Origin: Zygaena filipendulae
Taxonomy: Eukaryota > Arthropoda > Insecta > Lepidoptera > Zygaenidae
Length of the DNA stretch: 64,000 bases
Reading direction: 5' to 3'
NCBI GenBank assembly: GCA_907165275.2
Contig: OU015665.1
Span: 1,736,001-1,800,000, forward strand
Shown here: positions 41,078 to 52,407 of the stretch, piece after piece
Layout: each line of letters begins with the position of its first letter
Numbering within the stretch: position 1 is the first letter of the stretch
Notes under the pieces: generated by a model
What the model saw: only the letters and a program-made list of their open reading frames with translations
What the model was told of the DNA's origin: nothing
Databases searched by the model: none
Translations under genes and position numbers: made by a program

Positions 41078-42504
41078 CATACGATTTTGAGAAAATTTTG
41101 ACCTGGAAATGTTATCACACCACATAATTCACCCTTAATTCATCCAGCCGAGGGCGCATTACCATAACAATCGTGTGGTTGTGTCAAAACAAACATCGCT
41201 CGAGACGAATCTTATCTCGAGCCGCGCAGATGGAATCCGTCAAACCGTTTCATCACTTTCGTCTATTATGAAAAAACATTCGTTCATCCGCGAAATTGAC
41301 TATTGGAGAAATCTCAAACAGAGTATCTGTGGCTAGGTATTTTTTGCGTTTCAATACCGTAAATTGTATGTGTGGTTTGTTGATTTGTTCTTCATTTTGA
41401 CCAATGACCATCTCTAGGGTTTAATTATTTGAAGAGAGTTCTATAAAACTAGCCGATTTTGGGTTGGTAGCTGAGGCTAGGCTTATATTAATGTAAAACC
41501 TGGATCGGTTTTTTTTAGTAAATTTATATATATTATCACAGTTATATACATATATCACAGTTTAACAACGGCATCTTTTGTTAAATAGCTTTAATATTGC
41601 TGTCGGTAAAGCTGTACCACTGAAAACATGGATAAAACGACGTTTTCTAAAAATGAAACTTAGCTGCTAGATGGATTATTTATTATCTAATCGCCGCTGA
41701 AACTTCCTGCATACAAACATGAAAATCGTTGGAGCCGTTTCCGAGATTCGTAGTGTTATTGACAAATCCTAATCAAGTATTCAAGGTTAGATTTTTTTAG
41801 CAGGTTTATCTGACCACGGTCATTGTTTGTCCCTTCAATATTAATAATGAATACATTGTTTTTTATAAAAAACAATGAACCCAAAAAAATTCATTTCATG
41901 GCACGCAATGCTCTTTGCATGGTAGCGTCATTAATAAATAGGTGTACGGAACAGTTTGATGGATTTTATTTACATAATTTGATGATATTTTGACCATAGC
42001 ACAGATAATATACTAGACATTCTCCATCTGGGAGCTTCAATTGCATCTTCAACATTATGAATATACTTGTAGAGCTTATCTGCTAATACTTGGATCAGAT
42101 ATTATTATTTTCTCCAATCTTATCATATTCATTCGTGTTTCGACATTTTTTTTATCCAATAGTAAATCTGCATGCAATATACTTATCCATTTCCAATGCG
42201 AACCACGTTGCCGCAAAATAGATCGACTCCGCTTCTACGCTTCGAAGACAAAGACGCCTGAAGCCGTTCCTACTTACAGATAAGAAAAATATTCAATAGG
42301 TTTTGTTCGTTTACGTTAAAAAGGTACTCTTAAAATCGGAATACAAATGTTCTTTTAATAAGATATTTGAATTTGAAATTTCTCTGGTCGGTTTACATTT
42401 TTATCTTTATTCTCCCCTGAATCCAACCTTCGTGATAGGTGCTTACAGCTACCTTCAGTTTTATTGAGAGTTCCTTTGTCGCATAAAGCTATGAAATTAC
42501 TGTT
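41078..42504. other. No recognised gene
   Basis: Contains a perfect 24-bp AT-rich palindrome at 41854-41877. The frame at 42041-42283 has no domain. Confidence 0.4.
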
Positions 42505-42665
42505 AACTATTTTTTATTATATTTCGGAGTTCCCGCGGGAAATCTAGGATAAAAGTGTATGTACTTTTGTACCCTATGTACTTTTCTGTACCCCTGACAA
42601 CGTGTATGCAAAATTTAATAATGATCAGTCAAGTCCTAGTTAAAGCGTAAATGCGTAATCTTTCC
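42505..42665 (-). mobile_element. Helitron-type fragment
   Basis: TTTCGGAGTTCCCGCGGGAA, CTGTACCCCTGACAACGTGT and ATGCAAAATTTAATAATGAT in family order. Both ends decayed. Confidence 0.65.
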
Positions 42666-44010
42666 TTTGCTAATTTGCTGTTATTTTCTTTGAATTTACC
42701 TAAATACTGCAGATGGTTTATATTGACTCACAATTTGGTGAAAGTGTACCACAATCGTTGAACTCGAATAGCAACCTCTTGCGCAACTTGACATGTAAAT
42801 CGATTTTATGAATAAAGTGTTATGTTATGTTATGAAGAAGAAGAACACTTGGGGCAGAAGCGCCAAAACAAATGCGGATTCCAATATTTTCGGGATTGTG
42901 CAGTTTTTTCCTACTTTTTACGCTCTTTGCATAGTAACTTTCCGAAATCCCACAAATCTATTCAAAGTCTAATATATATTTGATATCTTTTCGTCGTAAA
43001 TAAATTGCATAAATAGAAACGTCAAACGTTTTTCGTAATCATTAGTAGTAAGTTTAGTTATTTTCAATTAATTTCCGATTTGTTTTGTTTTCTAAACAAA
43101 GTTTAACGAAACTTAACCCTAAATATGTAGTGTTAAACTTTGAACTTGACCCGTCAACAAAATTATTTAGTAGGTAGTAGCTCAGAGTAATAAATATACT
43201 GTAGTAGGTACCCTTCGGACCTTTGAATCACCTAAATCAAGTAACTGTACTTGTAGTTATTATATAAAACTTGAACCGTAAAGCCCCAACTTCTAAAAGG
43301 GAATTAACTTGAGTCCTGTACAGTACACGCAACGATTTACAAAGACTTTATTAAAATAGAAAATCCTTGTCCAAGTTTTGAATAAGAGACCCAAGATGGC
43401 GTCTCTTTCTCGTCATTTAATGAAAGATGGGGAAGTTTCGACTCTTTGCACTCCTGCTGCTTACTTATAGGGTTTGTGTGACGAACAATCATTATGTGAA
43501 CGTACGGTGGATTTGAGATCAAAGGAAAATTCAAAACAACTGTAACTCCAAGTGGTACTCCGGGCTGGAGAATACATCATATGAGTGAAATATAGTATCT
43601 CTGAGAGAAAAATAGGGGCTTGTTCGGTACAGTTCGCGACCGAAAAGTTCCTCACCGAAGATTGGTCAACAGTATATCTGCTGTCGGTGTTCAGTTGGGC
43701 ACCATATTTGGTCAGTATACTCTCCCGTAGTTTGCACATTATTGACTCCGTGCGGGGTAGGTCACTGAGCAACGAAGGGCGACCGGAACCTCTTCGGTCT
43801 GAATGATTTCTCTCCGTGTAAAATCTAAGCACATCAAGCAAGAATTGCATTTATAAGACCCGTCCTATCGACCACGATTAGCATGAAAACATGAAAAAAG
43901 TCGTAACCTATCGTATACTACAATTTCAAATGAACTGTATAAGCTTGGCTATAAGGCTTCGGCAAACATTCCTGTGTGGGCTTATGTCTGAAATTAATAT
44001 TCTATAATTA
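42666..44010. other. No recognised gene
   Basis: (GTTAT)n and (GAA)n tracts at 42818-42845 after an AATAAA look like a retroposon tail. Overlapping frames at 43461-43850 are not recognised. Confidence 0.4.
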
Positions 44011-44210
44011 CTAGCTGTGCCCCGCGGTTTCACCAGCCTGAGTTTTGGAATTCTCGCAGGAACTCCAAATTAATCTAATTTACTCCTTATAGCATCAGCT
44101 AATTAGCAGTGAAAGTCCCGTTCAAGTCGGTCCAACCGTTTCGGAGAGTCACCGGCGTGAGTTTCGGGATTTACGCAGGAACTCCAAACTTCTTTTATTC
44201 TTCTTCTCCT
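44011..44210 (-). mobile_element. Helitron-type 3' part, with a second broken copy
   Basis: CTAG at 44011-44014 then TGTGCCCCGCGGTTTCACC and the TACTCCTTATAGCATCAGCT block of the 8121 subfamily. From about 44150 a second GGCGTGAGTTTCGGGATTTA block repeats the near-terminal region, a partial duplication. Confidence 0.65.
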
Positions 44211-44323
44211 TACAATAAAAAACACAACAAAAAAGAATTAATTGGTCCACCCGTTCACGCGTGATGCCGTGACCAAGGGAAATAGGGATTAATTTTTATG
44301 TATCTATATATAGTATAGACAGA

Positions 44324-44511
44324 CTAGCCGTTGTCCGCGGTTTCATCCGCGTTAATTTCGAAGTTCGTACGGGAATTCCGGGATATAAGTAACCTCCTTT
44401 TTAACCATGACAACGCATATGCAAAATTTCATGATGATCGGTTGAATAGTTAAGGCGTGAAAGCGTAACTAACAAACAAACTCACATTCGCATTTATGAC
44501 ATTAGTTAGGA
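44324..44511 (-). mobile_element. Helitron-type non-autonomous element
   Basis: Minus strand: starts TCCTAACTAATGTCATAAAT (44511), ends with hairpin CGCGGATGAAACCGCGG and CTAG (44327-44324). Complete, 188 bp. Confidence 0.8.
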
Positions 44512-44554
44512 TTTGAGGAAATTAATACTGAAATCTATTAATAGCTTAATTATG

Positions 44555-44700
44555 ACGAATTCAAAGCTCAATAAGCTGAAATTCAAAGTTATAAAAGCTT
44601 CTTAAGCTGAAAGCTTTTAACTAAGTCGAATTTCAAAAGCTTAATTAAGCTAAAATTCAAAGCTTATTTATATATAAAGTTTATAATGCTTGATTTCAAG
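44555..44700. repeat. Degenerate AAGCTT-rich tandem repeat
   Basis: Variants of AATTCAAAGCTYAATAAGCT recur about five times. Units vary in length, so this is an old, diverged minisatellite. Confidence 0.5.
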
Positions 44701-45658
44701 CTTGACTCAGTTCAATTTTTGGTCACAGCGCGGAGCAGAGTTGCGGAATGCGAAATGTACCTAATTTTCGCGAACATATATTGAAAATATCCGTCCGTCA
44801 GTCCCTGAGTACACTATGCTTCCAAGCCAAATAAACGATTTTACTGTTTCACATAAATGTAGGTTGATTAAAACCTTGTTTTTTTAAATTGTAAAATTCC
44901 ATCAATTGTAAAATTTTATTAAAAAAGCCGTCTTTTCAAATATGACAAGCCCGAATACTAATGTGTTTTCGTGACTATACCTATAGGATACATAGAGATA
45001 GAGTTATATAAAATTAATTATTATTAACACAATTAAATTATACCACATAATCATGCAAACACATTGCTCTAAGTATAAAGGTCAAATGTTCCATAAATAA
45101 ATAATAAATACAATTATTTTGACGTAACTCAATCCTAATTGTTATTGATATACGCGTATCCAAGTTGCAGCTGATGTTAATAAACAATTTGAACTAAAAT
45201 CATGACTAGACACAAATTAATTAAGAATTGTTAGGCACTTTGAAGTTAAAATCGTTTACGTAACCTATACATGATCTAGACGACCTTCAAAATGATAACA
45301 AATGGCGAAGAACAATGTTTCCAATGTTAAACTAGTGTCAAGTTTTTTTTTTATTCGATATTTTTGTATTTTTTTTTTTAATCTAGAGCGTACATATTTG
45401 TTTGAGGAATAATAATGAGTTTTATCAGTCAACATTTCTTTACACAAATATTAAGATACCTACATAAACAGAATATAAAAAGATTCGTCTTTACGTCGGC
45501 ATAGAGGTCGCACAAATTCAACAAGAGCAAAGCCGACGTTTGATCTCAAGAATTTTCAGCTGGCCATAATTTCACTTAGGTATCTCGCTGAGTCGAAATA
45601 TAATAAATATAATAATTTTTGTGTGCAAGTACACAGATACACTGATATGCGGGGCTGA
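44701..45658. other. No recognised feature
   Basis: AT-rich; T-runs at 45340-45380. Nothing identified. Confidence 0.45.
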
Positions 45659-45660
45659 TA

Positions 45661-45884
45661 TTATGTAACTTTCGTTTCTATTATTTTTCGGTTGCAATCA
45701 GAAAAAAACTATTTTGCAATTAATTTATTATGTTTAGACAGCTTCTACATATGAAGTACCTATGTTTATTTTTGTTGATTGCTAGATATTGTAGGTGTCA
45801 AAACGTGCATGCATATTATTGTAATCGCAAAACCACCATGTTTTTGATTGCAACGGAAATATGATTGAAACAAAAGTTACATAA
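45661..45884. mobile_element. TA-flanked MITE, full copy
   Basis: Left end TTATGTAACTTTCGTTTCTA..CGGTTGCAATCA and right end TGATTGCAACGG..GAAACAAAAGTTACATAA are inverted repeats over about 42 bp. TA lies on both sides (45659-45660, 45885-45886), fitting Tc1/mariner-type transposition. No coding capacity. Confidence 0.8.
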
Positions 45885-46088
45885 TAGACACATTATTTCT
45901 AATTAATACGATGTTTGAGAAAATTTAATCTCACCTGTTTTTATCTTCATTTTAAAAGTTTATTATAGATTTCATGAAAAGGAACTTTGCAACTATTTCG
46001 TTAAATTATTTAATATTTATTTTGTAGGCACTTGAGCGTCATCTATTTAATTAAACGATGTTAATTTTTAATGTATCAACGTTCATAA

Positions 46089-46293
46089 TCCTTACTAATA
46101 TTATAAATGCGAAAGTTTGTATGTATGGATGGATGTTTGTTTGTTACTCAACGCAAAAACTACTGGATGGATTTAAATGAAACTTTACAATAATATAGCT
46201 TATACATCAGATAAACACATAGGGTACTTTTTATCCCGGAATTCCCGCGAGAACTCTGAAATTAACGCGGGTGAAACCGCGGGGCACAACTAG
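46089..46293 (+). mobile_element. Helitron-type non-autonomous element, intact ends
   Basis: TCCTTACTAATATTATAAAT at the 5' end; CGCGGGTGAAACCGCGGGGC-ACAACTAG followed by T at the 3' end. A clean copy, 205 bp. Confidence 0.85.
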
Positions 46294-47164
46294 TATTGTA
46301 TATGTATTCCTGAAGTTCTCTCCAATTTTTATTTATTACCATTCAATCTAAGTTAAGAAATTTATATAGGGTTCGCCGCAAATAGTTAAAATATAATATT
46401 TGCACTATTAAGTGAATCCCAGTTAATCCGCTTGAATAATTTGAATACCTACGGATACGAAGTTCGTCTGGGATTATCCCAGGAATAACTCATCGACGTA
46501 GGAATTAGGATCTTAACATTCAAATGGGTGGATTGAAGTCTTTATTATTAATAGATCACTTCTGTTTCGATCTGATTTAATTTATATGTATTTATGTTTC
46601 CAATAGGTATTGTTTTGATTCGTAGCTTTCTATATACCTACCTAGATACGGCAAAAACGGTCACGCATTACTACCTACCTAAACCTACCCAAATTGTTTA
46701 CACAACTATTTATATGTATAATAATGGCCTTATAGCGTTAATTTTCGCTATTTAGACATATAACAATATATTAAATCATCTCTAAAGAAATTCTTGTTTC
46801 ACCCGAGACAGATTCAGTTCATTTGATAGAACGCTAATTAACACAAATCCCAACCAATAAACGCAAAATTGTCAAAAAAGTAAGTATAAATACTTATGAT
46901 TGAAAAAGTCAGTATGAATGCTTACTTTTTTGATTATTTCATATAATGACACTATTACTATAATAGGTATTAGTACTGAGAGAAAAGCATTTGGATGCTG
47001 ATAACATTTTATGTTGTATTTACAAGTAATTAAAATATGACAATCAATTACCTATGTAAATATTTCAATAAAAAAAAATTGAAAACCATTTCGAGAGATA
47101 CTGCAGCGTGTAGTTCTTACTAAAAAGTCCTTACTATGTCGACGACCCGACGACGACCTGACGT
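46294..47164. other. No recognised feature
   Basis: AT-rich with TAGGTAGGTA spacers; nothing identified. Confidence 0.45.
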
Positions 47165-47300
47165 CCCGATTGGCGTAGTAGGTCACCATGCCTGCCCGCT
47201 AATCTAGAGGTTCCGGGTTCGATTCCCGGTGAGGGTGCGCTTTGTGTGATGAACACAGGGTTCCACTTTGCAGTCTGAATGGTGTAGTATATACCACGTT
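47165..47300 (+). mobile_element. tRNA-derived SINE
   Basis: Pol III A box TGGCGTAGTAGG (47171-47182) and B box GGTTCGATTCC (47216-47226) match the tRNA consensus with 33-bp spacing, followed by a non-tRNA body (TGCGCTTTGTGTGATGAACA). The tRNA part does not fold as an acceptor-bearing tRNA, so it is a retroposon and not a tRNA gene. The 3' limit is uncertain and may reach about 47430. Confidence 0.7.
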
Positions 47301-47605
47301 TGCTTGGTTTCCACGATACAAGGTAATAATAGCTTACTGTGGGATCAAGTGTTGTTAAGTGAACTAGCATAAAAATTGCAGAGAGGTTCAACAAACTCAG
47401 CCACAGGGCACACACGTCAACGTCTGCCATATTCTGTTTTATTTTTCACATCACGTAAGTGCAAGGCGCGCAATGATTTTAGCACTGTAGTGCTCCCACA
47501 AAAGAGTAAGTAATACGTACGGAACGTAGACAGATGGATGTAATCTTAAATTTTAGTTAGTAACCAAAAGTCTTTTAATAATATACCTATAGTTAATTCT
47601 AACTA
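47301..47605. other. Possible SINE body, otherwise unrecognised
   Basis: May contain the SINE 3' body; no tail or target duplication found. Confidence 0.35.
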
Positions 47606-47766
47606 TCCTTTACTAAATGCGAAAGTGAGTTTGTTTGTTTGTTACGCTTTCACGCCTTAACGACTCAACGAATCATCATGAAATTTTGCATTCACATTTT
47701 CAGGGGTACAGAGAAGAATATTGGGTACAATTTATCCCGGAATTGCCAGGGGAACTCCAAAATTAA
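47606..47766 (+). mobile_element. Helitron 5' part, 3'-truncated
   Basis: TCCTTTACTAAATGCGAAAG through TTTATCCCGGAATTGCCAGG and a last AATTAATTT; the 3' hairpin and CTAG are missing and RTE sequence begins at once. Confidence 0.7.
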
Positions 47767-47768
47767 TT

Positions 47769-48000
47769 TATAGGATATCTCTAAGTTTATTTTGCCTCTT
47801 GGTATATAGGCCTCCTCTAACATCTTCCACTGCTTTCTGTCTTTAGCGAGTCTTCTCCAGTTAGGACCCGCTGTTAGTCTTATTTTATCTTATGATGCGA
47901 AGTAATCTAGAAAAGTGGAGTCAAATCGTAACAGAATGGTATCCTAGATAAGGCCAGAGAAAAAGAGAAAGACAGTATTCTCCAGACATAGATAACTTTA
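47769..48000. pseudogene. RTE-like reverse transcriptase C-terminus in twin-primed (head-to-head) form
   Basis: Minus strand 47880-47769 encodes RLTAGPNWRRLAKDRKQWKM then LEEAYI, the end of an RTE-like ORF. Plus strand 47892-48000 encodes LEKWSQIVTEWYPR, a stop, then GQRKRERQYSPDIDNF, the segment that normally precedes it. The two pieces therefore meet head to head at 47881-47891 with almost no coding sequence lost, the signature of 5' inversion during target-primed reverse transcription. One in-frame stop shows it is dead. The family differs from the copy at 57371. Confidence 0.75.
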
Positions 48001-48562
48001 CTAAACTTAAGTAACTGTATAAGTGTGTTATAGGAAAATTGTAATATGTATTGTATAATATGCGTCTACTTTGGTTCACATGATAATCGATATTGTTGAT
48101 CTATTTATTTTATATAAGGTTTTAAATTGACCATGGATGAAATGTCAGCGGTTTATTTAACGCGGATCTGGTTCGTAATACGAGTATCAACGCCACTCGA
48201 TCCGGTTACATAACCTTAATTACCTCAATGACGCGTGGAATGGAACGTTTCGCTTGTTGTACTTACAATAATTTAATAAGTAAGTACTTACAACTAAAGG
48301 TGGAGTTTCAGAACGAAATCTTTAACATCATAGAACAGATTAGATGCTTACTTCCAACTTCCAAGTAGTTATGGAAAGTGTTTAACGTTATGTACGAAAA
48401 TGTGTACGAACGGTATTGTTAATCTCTTATATTTTTGTAAATTACGCGGGACTTGAACGCGAAAATCTAAAAACGTTGTTAATCTCTTGTTTCATAAATA
48501 AAAATAACAAACAAAATATGTCTAGACATCCAAATATCCAAACTTGCACAAGTTTTATTACT
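48001..48562. other. No recognised feature
   Basis: Nothing identified. Confidence 0.45.
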
Positions 48563-48870
48563 ATAGCTATGCAGCGCGGTTTCACACGCGTGAGTTTTGG
48601 AATTTCAGCAGGAACTATTTTTTTCTAAAATAAAAGTAGCCAAGTTACTCCTTATAACATCAGATATTTGCCAGTGAAAGTCCCGTTAAAATCGGTACAG
48701 CCGTTTCATAGATTAGCCAGAACAATCAGACAGACAGACAAAAATTAAAACAAAAAAAAATTATGTAAGTACCGTAGGTATATAAGTACCTACTTTCATA
48801 AATGCATTTAGTTAAAAGCTGTTAATTTGCTATTACAAACAGACACTTCAATTATAATTATATGTCTAGA
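48563..48870 (-). mobile_element. Helitron-type non-autonomous element
   Basis: Minus-strand relative of 8121-8442, starting TCTAGACATATAATTATAAT and containing AAGTGTCTGTTTGTAATA, TTTGTCTGTCTGTCTG, AACGGCTGTACCGATTTTAA and ATAAGGAGTAAC. The 3' CTAG has become ATAG. Confidence 0.75.
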
Positions 48871-49322
48871 CTAGATGTCTAGATTGTTAGTTTAAATTAT
48901 AACACAGATATCATCAAAACATAAAGCTTAAGTTCCAAGTTTAAGCTTTGTAGCTGCACGGGCAACGATCATTATATTACTCCTATACAGCCAGGGACTA
49001 ATCTCGCCGGTGGGACACTGTTCCATCGCTGTGTCCGGACACGGCGTGGCGTCATAAAACGGTCTATCTGCACGCCTGATCCCGCGACGTGGAGTTATTT
49101 GGCCAACGGATCATATTCTACTTGGTACGCGACACGAAACTCCGAGCAGTCTCATCGAATTGTTATCTGCAAACGTAATAAAAGGCCAGTGTTGCAAAGT
49201 TGAAAAAACGACAGGGAACGGCTAGTAAGACTTTATTTCTACTAAGCGTATAGTCACGGGCGGCTGGCCGCATACGATTCCTATTTATTCAGATAGTCAT
49301 ATACCAATTTCGGTAAGGGCCA
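48871..49322. other. No recognised gene
   Basis: Moderately GC-rich part at 48990-49150 without a recognisable product. Confidence 0.4.
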
Positions 49323-49815
49323 GCGCACACTATGCGACACGCGACAGCGACAGCTAGACGACTAGACGCGACAACAAGGTGCGACCTACAATTTTCATAT
49401 ATTTTTTTCAAGGCTCCGCACACGGCTTGGCGTCAGAGTCGCAGAGTAGCAACAACAAGCTAGGGGAGTCAAAGCGCGCTCGTTCGTTTTTTTTTATGTC
49501 ATAGGGGGCAAACGGGCAAGTGGTACACCTGATGGTAGGTAATTTTTTTTTTTTGTATGTCATAGGGGGCAAACGGGCAAGTGGTACACCTGATGGTAAG
49601 TGATTACCGCCGCCCATAGACATTCTGCAACACCAGAAGGCATGCAGGTGCGTTGCCGACCTGGAATGGGGATGGGAACTGGCTTTCAGTGGCTTTTACC
49701 GCCGCCCGGTATTCGCGGTGAAGTCGCGGCAACAAGACGCAAAGCTGTCGCTTACGTCGACAAAAAGTCGTTGCCACAAGACGCAACGACATGTCTGATG
49801 TCGCATAGTGTGCGC
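49323..49815 (+). mobile_element. TIR element with nested lepidopteran repeat
   Basis: Outer ends are GCGCACACTATGCGACA (49323) and TGTCGCATAGTGTGCGC (to 49815), perfect 17-bp inverted repeats. The left body matches 1273-1435. Inside, 49488-49660 is the 'ATGTCATAGGGGGCAAACGG' repeat, whose first 60 or so bases occur twice (49495 and 49557). The arrangement is an insertion plus local duplication in the older TIR element. Confidence 0.75.
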
Positions 49816-50951
49816 ATACTATCTTAGTAGTTCTAGTTCGGTAATTTATAAAGTAAAAGTTTTTTGATCAGTTTTAAAATACTTTTTGACAGGTTTCAAA
49901 AAGTTATTTTATTCAAGTAGATAATATTTTGTTTACTATACTATACTTATAACGTACCTTACACCTGTATTCATAAACTTAAATAAATAAATAAACTACA
50001 TTTATTTCTTTTTTGCTTCTCCTCCATCAATCTACAGTTATTTTCGTAAAACGCGTCGACCTTAAATTAAGGCCGAGATCTTTCTTATTGCGTCTAGCGA
50101 CTAAAAACCATTGTCAAAGGGCCACATGAATACAAAAGAGGCACTCGTTTAAAAGTTGCGATACAATTCGCAATATGCAACTTAATAGAATAATGGTATT
50201 GGCAGGACAGAAATTAAAGAAAATAACAAAAGAAAAAAACATTAGGGTTTTAGGTCGAGTTATATGTATAGGTACATACAATAAGATGTTATATACCTAC
50301 GTTTCTACTTAAAAGCAACTTATCGCATAGATTTTAGCCAAGCACAAGAAGAGTCTACGATCTACGTAATCCTAACTTATATTAAATTCGAATATGAGTT
50401 TGTTCCTGTTTTATGCTTTCGATCCTTGACTACCAACTAAATACGATCATCACCAAATTTTGCATGCACATTGTCAGGGATAATGAAAAGGATATTTTTT
50501 CTGTATTTTTCTGCTATCGAGGGTTAACCCTCCTTCAATAAATAATCGCTTGTTTAAAATTAATTTAGAAAAAAAGGATTACAGAATAAACAAAAAAATA
50601 AATTGACTGAGATGTCATTGATTCTCTTTCTAAAGGAAACTTTCGTAATACCCGAATGACCTTAACAACCAAGATCGAAAGGATTTAAGTTAACTTACGG
50701 GATCCGCTTTCATGTGTGACGTCACACATTTAAAGTACCGACCACCGATCAATCACCATCCTATGTCCATCTTGTCTTACAAAGAACCCGTAATCCTTTA
50801 TCTAGTATAGGTAACATGTTTGCTTCCTACACAAGCAAGTTGCTATTCTTATATCCGCCACCGACGCGACGTTATTGTCTCGAAACACGTGGGAGCGGTT
50901 ACACAATAGATAGGACTGTTTTGGTAACGTAATAGTGTATTTATTTTAACA
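49816..50951. other. No recognised gene; Helitron scrap
   Basis: About 50385-50490 has a decayed Helitron 5' part (AAATTCGAATATGAGTTTGT, ATGCACATTGTCAGGGATA). The rest is unrecognised except the palindrome at 50712. Confidence 0.4.
50712..50729. promoter_or_regulatory. 18-bp perfect palindrome centred on a CRE
   Basis: ATGTGTGACGTCACACAT is fully self-complementary and contains the full CREB/ATF site TGACGTCA. No gene is recognised nearby, so function is unproven. Confidence 0.4.
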
Positions 50952-51115
50952 CTAGCTGTTCCCCGCGGCTTTCACTATTCGCGTTGATTTCGGATCCACC
51001 AGGAAAACTAGGTACCTACCTTATGCCCTTTTTTGCCCTCGACAACGTGTATGCAATTTCATTTCAATCAGTTGTCTAATTAAACCGTGGAAGCCTAAAG
51101 CCATAGGTACAACCA
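50952..51115 (-). mobile_element. Helitron-type element, 5'-truncated
   Basis: CTAG at 50952-50955 with TGTTCCCCGCGGCTTTCACT, then CTCGACAACGTGTATGCAAT. The 5' end is lost. Confidence 0.7.
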
Positions 51116-51185
51116 AAATTTCAATTTTTTTTCGTATTTTCAATAAAATCTTATTCGCATTTGTTATAGGTACCTACTTAGTACT

Positions 51186-51390
51186 TATTGTTCCCCGCGA
51201 TTTCACTTGTGTTAATTTCGAATTTCCCGCGGGAATTCCGAAAAGAAAAATACCACCTATGTACCTACCCTATGTCCTTTTTTGTACCCCTGACAACATG
51301 TGTGCGAAATTTCATCGTGATCGGTTGAGTAATTAAGACGTAAAGCGTTACAAACAAACAAACTCACGGTCGTATTTATAATATTAGAAT
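51186..51390 (-). mobile_element. Helitron-type non-autonomous element
   Basis: TTATTGTTCCCCGCGATTTC at the 3' side and GTATTTATAATATTAGAATT at the 5' side, with the full body between (ACCCCTGACAACATGTGTGC, GATCGGTTGAGTAATTAAGA). The terminal CTAG is mutated. Confidence 0.75.
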
Positions 51391-52362
51391 TTGCCGCGTG
51401 TAGGAGGTCGCGTGGTATAATTAGGCGTACAATAAAATGTGTGTTACTTAATTATATGTCTCCCACTGAGATCTTGCTTCCTGAAAATAGACGATTGCAA
51501 TCTTGTTATTTCAAACCAAATCTTACGCACGTTTTCAATTCTATTTTATTAACATAAGCCCACGGTTTAATTTTTGAGAATTTCGGAATTCCTTCGGAAA
51601 CTCTTAAAATACATATAGTTATAAATTACTGTATCGACAAACCAAACTTATTAACTATTCAACTATAAAATTGTGAATGCTGCTGCCGAAGCTGTACTCA
51701 ACTCTCAGAAGAATACTGTTATTGTTCTTAGACTCAACTACTTATGTCTGCCCTTTTTCTTTCTTTTTGTTTTTTCTATAATTGGCTATTAGGCAATTGC
51801 GCATGCTGTGGCCATCTATTATCCAACTGTTTCAAAAGTCAACTTTGAGAGATGATACCAACTTACAGATGCAGTATAGTAACCTGTTGATGGTCTTTAA
51901 ATAAATTATTGAAAAATCGTTTAAGAGCTACGTACATAATTATGTATATGTGATCGCTAAAAGATGCAGCAACGATAGGTATAATACAGGCTCCTCTTAT
52001 AACTAAATGTTTTAGATGATAATTATATAACCCTATAATATTTGGGTAGATAAATACTAAATATTTAAATATGATGGTGCAATCAAAACACGTGTCTGTG
52101 AAAGTGCCTATTACGCCCGTCCCACATTAATCCAGATTATTTAAAAGTTTTTATGACAAAATTTGAATAAATAGCACATAAAATGATGTTTTTAATTTAA
52201 ATTTTTTATTGTTTTTTTTTTTTCTAAATCACAGGTGGCGAACGGTCGCGTGGGATTTGCGAACAGAGCAAAGCACCTGTGTGTTATCTGTTATTTAATG
52301 TGTACCTATCGGTATATTTAATTATTTTTTAATTCTGCCCCAATTCACATGCTAAAGTTGTT
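51391..52362. other. No recognised feature
   Basis: AT-rich; nothing identified. Confidence 0.45.
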
Positions 52363-52407
52363 GTTAGAAGCTCAGACGAAATAAAAAGTTTCGTCTGAGG
52401 TTAGAAG
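52363..52407. mobile_element. 29-bp hairpin flanked by 8-bp direct repeats
   Basis: Arms CTCAGACGAAA (52371-52381) and TTTCGTCTGAG (52389-52399) are perfect complements around a 7-base loop. GTTAGAAG lies directly on both sides (52363-52370, 52400-52407). An 8-bp target duplication around inverted ends is the mark of hAT-like (or P-like) transposition, so this could be the fused ends of an internally deleted element. Confidence 0.55.

Noticed and set aside
41854..41877. 24-bp perfect palindrome as a regulatory site
   Set aside because: It consists mostly of T-run facing A-run, which is expected by chance in very AT-rich DNA; no flanking duplication.
47165..47237. A functional tRNA gene
   Set aside because: The A and B boxes are good but the flanks do not form an acceptor stem and the sequence continues into a SINE body with a degraded relative at 552-652.
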